Source: Thermogutta sp.
Lineage (GTDB): Bacteria > Planctomycetota > Planctomycetia > Pirellulales > Thermoguttaceae
DNA length: 9,881 nucleotides
Direction: 5' to 3'
Assembly: GCF_014359955.1 (NCBI RefSeq)
Contig: NZ_JACIYL010000079.1
Span: forward strand, 1 to 9,881
Both the position numbers and the translations under genes were made by a program. Below the pieces are notes generated by a model. It worked only from the letters and a program-made list of their open reading frames with translations, did no database searches and was not told where the DNA came from. Below, one piece after another: positions 7,351 through 9,881 of this stretch. The first letter of the stretch is position 1. Every line of letters begins with the position of its first letter.

Positions 7351-8207
7351 TGCCGGCGGCTGTCACGCTGGACCTGGCCGACGGCTGCGCATTCGTCGAT
7401 TGCTCGTTTCGCCATTTAGGCGGTTCCGGTCTGTGGTTCCGCCGCGAGTGCCGCAACGGGGTTGTTCGGCGGTGTTTCTTCCACGATATATCGGGAAACG
7501 GTATCAATATTGGGGAAACACTAACCCGGCCGCTCAAGGATGTATCGCCCGAATGGACTTCACCATTTAACAACGGGTGCACATACGGCATTCACGTTGA
7601 AGATTCCGTTATTCGTGAATGTGGCGTGCAATTCTTTGAGGCCGTCGGCATCTGGATCGGGATTTCTCCCGGGAATGTTATCGAACACAATGAAGTGGCC
7701 CAGTTGCCCTACACAGGAATATCCGTGGGCTGGAGCTGGAATGATCAACCAACGGGTTGCCGCGATAATATTATTCGCGCGAATCATATTCATCACTGCA
7801 TGCTCATTCTTCATGATGGCGGGGGTATTTATACGCTAGGCCGGCAACCTGGAACTCGGATTGTCAATAATTTGATCCATGATATTCCGCCCAATGAAGA
7901 TGGTGCGGAGAGTAACGGTATTTTTATGGATGAGGGAAGCAGTGACATTCTTGTCGAAGGACAAACGATTTACAATATTGGGCGAAGTCCGATCCGCTTT
8001 CATAAGGCGCTGGAAATCACCCTGCGTCGGAACACACTCGTCTGCCAACCTGGGGTACCACCGTATCGTTATAACCGCACAGACCCGAAAACACTGCGAT
8101 TCGAAGGTGATCGCGTGATAGAAGCCGGGCAGTGGGAGCCGCCCGCCGAAGTCGAAAGCGCGGTTGGCCCTCGAAAAATGGGGAACTCCGGCTCCCCTTC
8201 CCGCTAG
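7083..8207 (+). CDS. Secreted beta-helix protein, C-terminal fragment (frameshifted gene)
   Basis: This frame continues the beta-helix protein from the fragment at 6277-7350, shifted by -1. The true continuation begins at GVIMYLPQPGES (from about 7104), which fits the family pattern after the upstream GEWRLDTEK; the ATG at 7083 is only the first in frame. The body is made of short beta-helix coils: VTLDLADGCAFVDCSFRHLGG, GNGINIGETL, NNGCTYGIHVEDSVIREC, GNVIEHNEVAQLPYTGISVGW, NIIRANHIHHC, then DGGGIYTLGRQPGTRIVNNLIHD and LEITLRRNTLVC. The DGGGIYTLG stretch is a common landmark of GH141-like proteins. An ATG at 7113 has AAAAGG a few bases upstream, so separate translation is possible, but a lone half of a beta-helix should not fold well. 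The sulfatase begins 72 bases after the stop. Confidence 0.75.
   Translation: MAARHRKGVIMYLPQPGESLQRIEAVVPVLEALAQIRGDSSSGVPVRHVHWQGIVFEHCRFDLPAAGYAAGQATIYEPRRGPQSTGREMMPAAVTLDLADGCAFVDCSFRHLGGSGLWFRRECRNGVVRRCFFHDISGNGINIGETLTRPLKDVSPEWTSPFNNGCTYGIHVEDSVIRECGVQFFEAVGIWIGISPGNVIEHNEVAQLPYTGISVGWSWNDQPTGCRDNIIRANHIHHCMLILHDGGGIYTLGRQPGTRIVNNLIHDIPPNEDGAESNGIFMDEGSSDILVEGQTIYNIGRSPIRFHKALEITLRRNTLVCQPGVPPYRYNRTDPKTLRFEGDRVIEAGQWEPPAEVESAVGPRKMGNSGSPSR
7098..7106 (+). other. Frameshift junction in the beta-helix gene
   Basis: Reading GAC-ACA-GAA-AAG in the first frame, one extra A in the AAAA run (7101-7104 area) would give GAC-ACA-GAA-AAA-GGC-GTC and join both fragments seamlessly into residues LDTEKGVIMYLP. 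The missing base lies in a homopolymer, so a sequencing error, a recent pseudogene or, less likely, -1 recoding can explain it. The heptamer A-GAA-AAG is not a classic slippery site. Confidence 0.75.
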
Positions 8208-8279
8208 TCGAGGGCGACGATCGGTTGGAAAGAATGTCACGGCGTCGGTGAGTCCGGCACGATTGAAAAGGAGGAGGCG

Positions 8280-9698
8280 ATGCGCTACGCACGTTTCAGT
8301 TGCATGCTCGGTTTGGTTCTGGCCCTGTGCGGCCCGCATGCTCTAACTCAGGCAGAGGAAACCGGTCAACCCGGGGGGTACAACGTCCTGTTTATAATCT
8401 CCGACGATCTCAATACGAACCTGGCGACATATGGTCATCCGTTGGTCAAATCACCCAATGTGGATCGGGTGGCTCGCTGGGGCCTGCGGTTCGACCGTGC
8501 CTACTGCCAGTTTCCGCTCTGCAATCCCAGCCGGGCATCGTTCTTAACAGGTCTGCGACCTGATCACACACGTGTTTATGACAACAGCGTCCATTTTCGC
8601 GAGAATATTCCGGAATGCGTGACCCTGCCCGAGTTCTTCCGCAAAAAGGGTTACTTCACCGGCCGGGTGGGGAAGATTTTCCATTACGGGGTTCCCGCAC
8701 AAATCGGCACAAGCGGCCTTGACGATCCGCAATCGTGGGATCTCGTAGTGAATCCTCGCGGTCGGGATAAAGATGAGGAGGCTAAGATATTCAGTCTCGT
8801 TCCGGGGCAATTTGGCGGCACGCTGAGCTGGCTTGCTGCTGATGGCACGGATGAGGAGCAAACAGACGGCATCGGTGCCACGGAGGCTATCAAACTGCTC
8901 GAAAAGCATCAGCATGAGCGGTTCTTTTTAGCCGTTGGTTTTTATCGGCCCCATACTCCCTATGTCGCTCCACGGGAATATTTCAGTCTTTATCCTCTCG
9001 AGCGGATTGTCGTACCCAGTATTCCGCCAGGTTACTTCGATACTATTCCCAAACTTGCCGTTACCTTGAAAAAAGAAGAAGCGGCAATGGATGAGAATCT
9101 GAAGAAGCAGGCCGTCCAAGCCTATTACGCGGCGATCACTTTCATGGACGCTCAGCTCGGTCGCGTTTTAGATGCTGTAGAACGGCTCCATTTGCGGGAT
9201 AACACGATCATTGTCATGACGAGTGATCACGGATACCACATGCACGAACATGGGCTGTGGCAGAAGCGCACCCTGTTCGAAGAATCCACGCGTGTGCCCT
9301 TGCTGATTGTGGTGCCCGGCATGAAACACGCTGGCAAGTCCACCCGGGCGATCGTCGAGATGGTTGACCTTTATCCAACCTTGGCGGAACTCTGCGGCTT
9401 CGAACCCCCGGCCAACCTGGATGGCACGAGCCTGGTTCCCATTCTCAATAATCCTGATCTTCCTGGAAAGGAGGCCGCGATCACAGAGGTGACGCGCTCG
9501 GTGAAGAGGCAAACAGTTTTTGGATATACCGTCCGCACTGACCGCTGGCGCTATACGGAGTGGGATGACGGAAACCAGGGAAAGGAGCTCTACGACCACA
9601 AAAACGATCCGCAAGAGATGCATAATCTTGCCAACGACCCACAGTATGCAGAAGTCATGGCCAAACTGAGCAAGCTTCTGCCCAAACGCCATCAATAG
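8280..9698 (+). CDS. Secreted type I (formylglycine) sulfatase, iduronate-2-sulfatase-like
   Basis: The protein has 472 residues with a signal peptide (hydrophobic 8-16, likely cleavage after A25 in LTQAEE). NVLFIISDDLN at 35-45 supplies metal-binding Asp42 and Asp43. CNPSRASFLTG at 81-91 is the sulfatase signature: Cys81 is the residue converted to formylglycine, followed by Arg85. GKIFH at 131-135, RPHTPYV at 223-229, SDHGYHMHEHGLWQKR at 315-330 (Asp316, His317, Lys329) and the C-terminal ELYDHKNDPQEMHNL complete the family. The arrangement is that of iduronate-2-sulfatase-like enzymes, of which planctomycetes carry many; these hydrolyse sulfate esters on polysaccharides. Maturation needs a formylglycine-generating enzyme, not in this window. 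The start is fixed by AAGGAGG at 8268-8274. It follows the beta-helix gene by 72 bases with no clear promoter between, so co-transcription is likely. The natural substrate is unknown. Confidence 0.93.
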   Translation: MRYARFSCMLGLVLALCGPHALTQAEETGQPGGYNVLFIISDDLNTNLATYGHPLVKSPNVDRVARWGLRFDRAYCQFPLCNPSRASFLTGLRPDHTRVYDNSVHFRENIPECVTLPEFFRKKGYFTGRVGKIFHYGVPAQIGTSGLDDPQSWDLVVNPRGRDKDEEAKIFSLVPGQFGGTLSWLAADGTDEEQTDGIGATEAIKLLEKHQHERFFLAVGFYRPHTPYVAPREYFSLYPLERIVVPSIPPGYFDTIPKLAVTLKKEEAAMDENLKKQAVQAYYAAITFMDAQLGRVLDAVERLHLRDNTIIVMTSDHGYHMHEHGLWQKRTLFEESTRVPLLIVVPGMKHAGKSTRAIVEMVDLYPTLAELCGFEPPANLDGTSLVPILNNPDLPGKEAAITEVTRSVKRQTVFGYTVRTDRWRYTEWDDGNQGKELYDHKNDPQEMHNLANDPQYAEVMAKLSKLLPKRHQ

Positions 9699-9822
9699 CC
9701 ATACTCGCGGGATGATGTTATACACAATAAAAAAGACTAAATTGCGTTATTAAGAATCCTGAGATTAGTCACCCTGAAGACTTTGAGCGGTTTCTTGTGC
9801 ATGTGCAGCAGAGGAGGAAGTC

Positions 9823-9881
9823 ATGAAGAAGCTTACCGTTGGATTGATCGTTGCGGCCATCCTGTTGGGCGGCCTGATGGC
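9823..9881 (+). CDS. Start of an exported or membrane protein (3' end outside window)
   Basis: Nineteen full codons are visible, reading MKKLTVGLIVAAILLGGLM. Two lysines followed by a hydrophobic stretch are typical of a signal peptide or N-terminal membrane anchor. AGGAGG at 9812-9817 lies 5 bases before the ATG, which makes the start credible. The 124-base gap after the sulfatase is AT-rich around 9719-9756, unlike the rest of the window, and may hold a promoter, though I cannot place boxes with confidence. No function can be given. Confidence 0.6.
   Translation, partial: MKKLTVGLIVAAILLGGLM

Noticed and set aside
9168..9725. 185-codon minus-strand frame opposite the sulfatase end
   Set aside because: Antisense to well-conserved sulfatase motifs and without any domain or ribosome binding site.

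Overview
The window looks like a piece of a planctomycete chromosome (order Pirellulales or a relative). This rests on a GyrA whose active-site region resembles planctomycete GyrA as I remember it, plus a secreted SGNH hydrolase, a secreted parallel beta-helix carbohydrate enzyme and an iduronate-2-sulfatase-like sulfatase, a mix typical of that phylum. The assignment is by recognition, not by database search. The DNA is moderately GC-rich with G/C-ending codons, and I see no insertion sequence, phage gene, CRISPR array or integrase.

Layout. (1) 1-467, plus strand: the C-terminal end of a TPR protein cut by the window edge. (2) 461-1240, minus strand: a secreted SGNH/GDSL hydrolase whose stop overlaps the TPR gene tail-to-tail. 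(3) 1319-1538, minus strand: a possible small reading frame broken at a run of eight T. (4) 1646-1728, minus strand: tRNA-Leu(CAA). (5) 2207-4984, plus strand: DNA gyrase subunit A, behind a good promoter candidate and a leader of about 180 nt. (6) 5261-6235: an extended SDR resembling GDP-4-dehydro-6-deoxy-D-mannose reductase. (7) 6277-8207: a secreted right-handed beta-helix protein (GH141-like) broken by a -1 frameshift at about 7100. (8) 8280-9698: a secreted type I sulfatase. (9) 9823-9881: the start of another exported or membrane protein, cut by the window edge.

Function. Genes 6 to 8 are co-oriented with gaps of 41 and 72 bp and may form one transcription unit for a deoxysugar-containing, possibly sulfated, polysaccharide: a nucleotide-sugar enzyme, a beta-helix glycan-active enzyme and a sulfatase. 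The substrate is inference only. The gyrase and tRNA genes are housekeeping.

I found no clearly new multi-gene system. The points most worth a second look are the broken beta-helix gene, an acidic 42-residue insert next to a second QRRGGKG motif in the GyrA C-terminal domain, a proline at the GyrA position equivalent to E. coli Asp87, the homopolymer-interrupted small frame at 1319-1538, and the carbohydrate gene trio.
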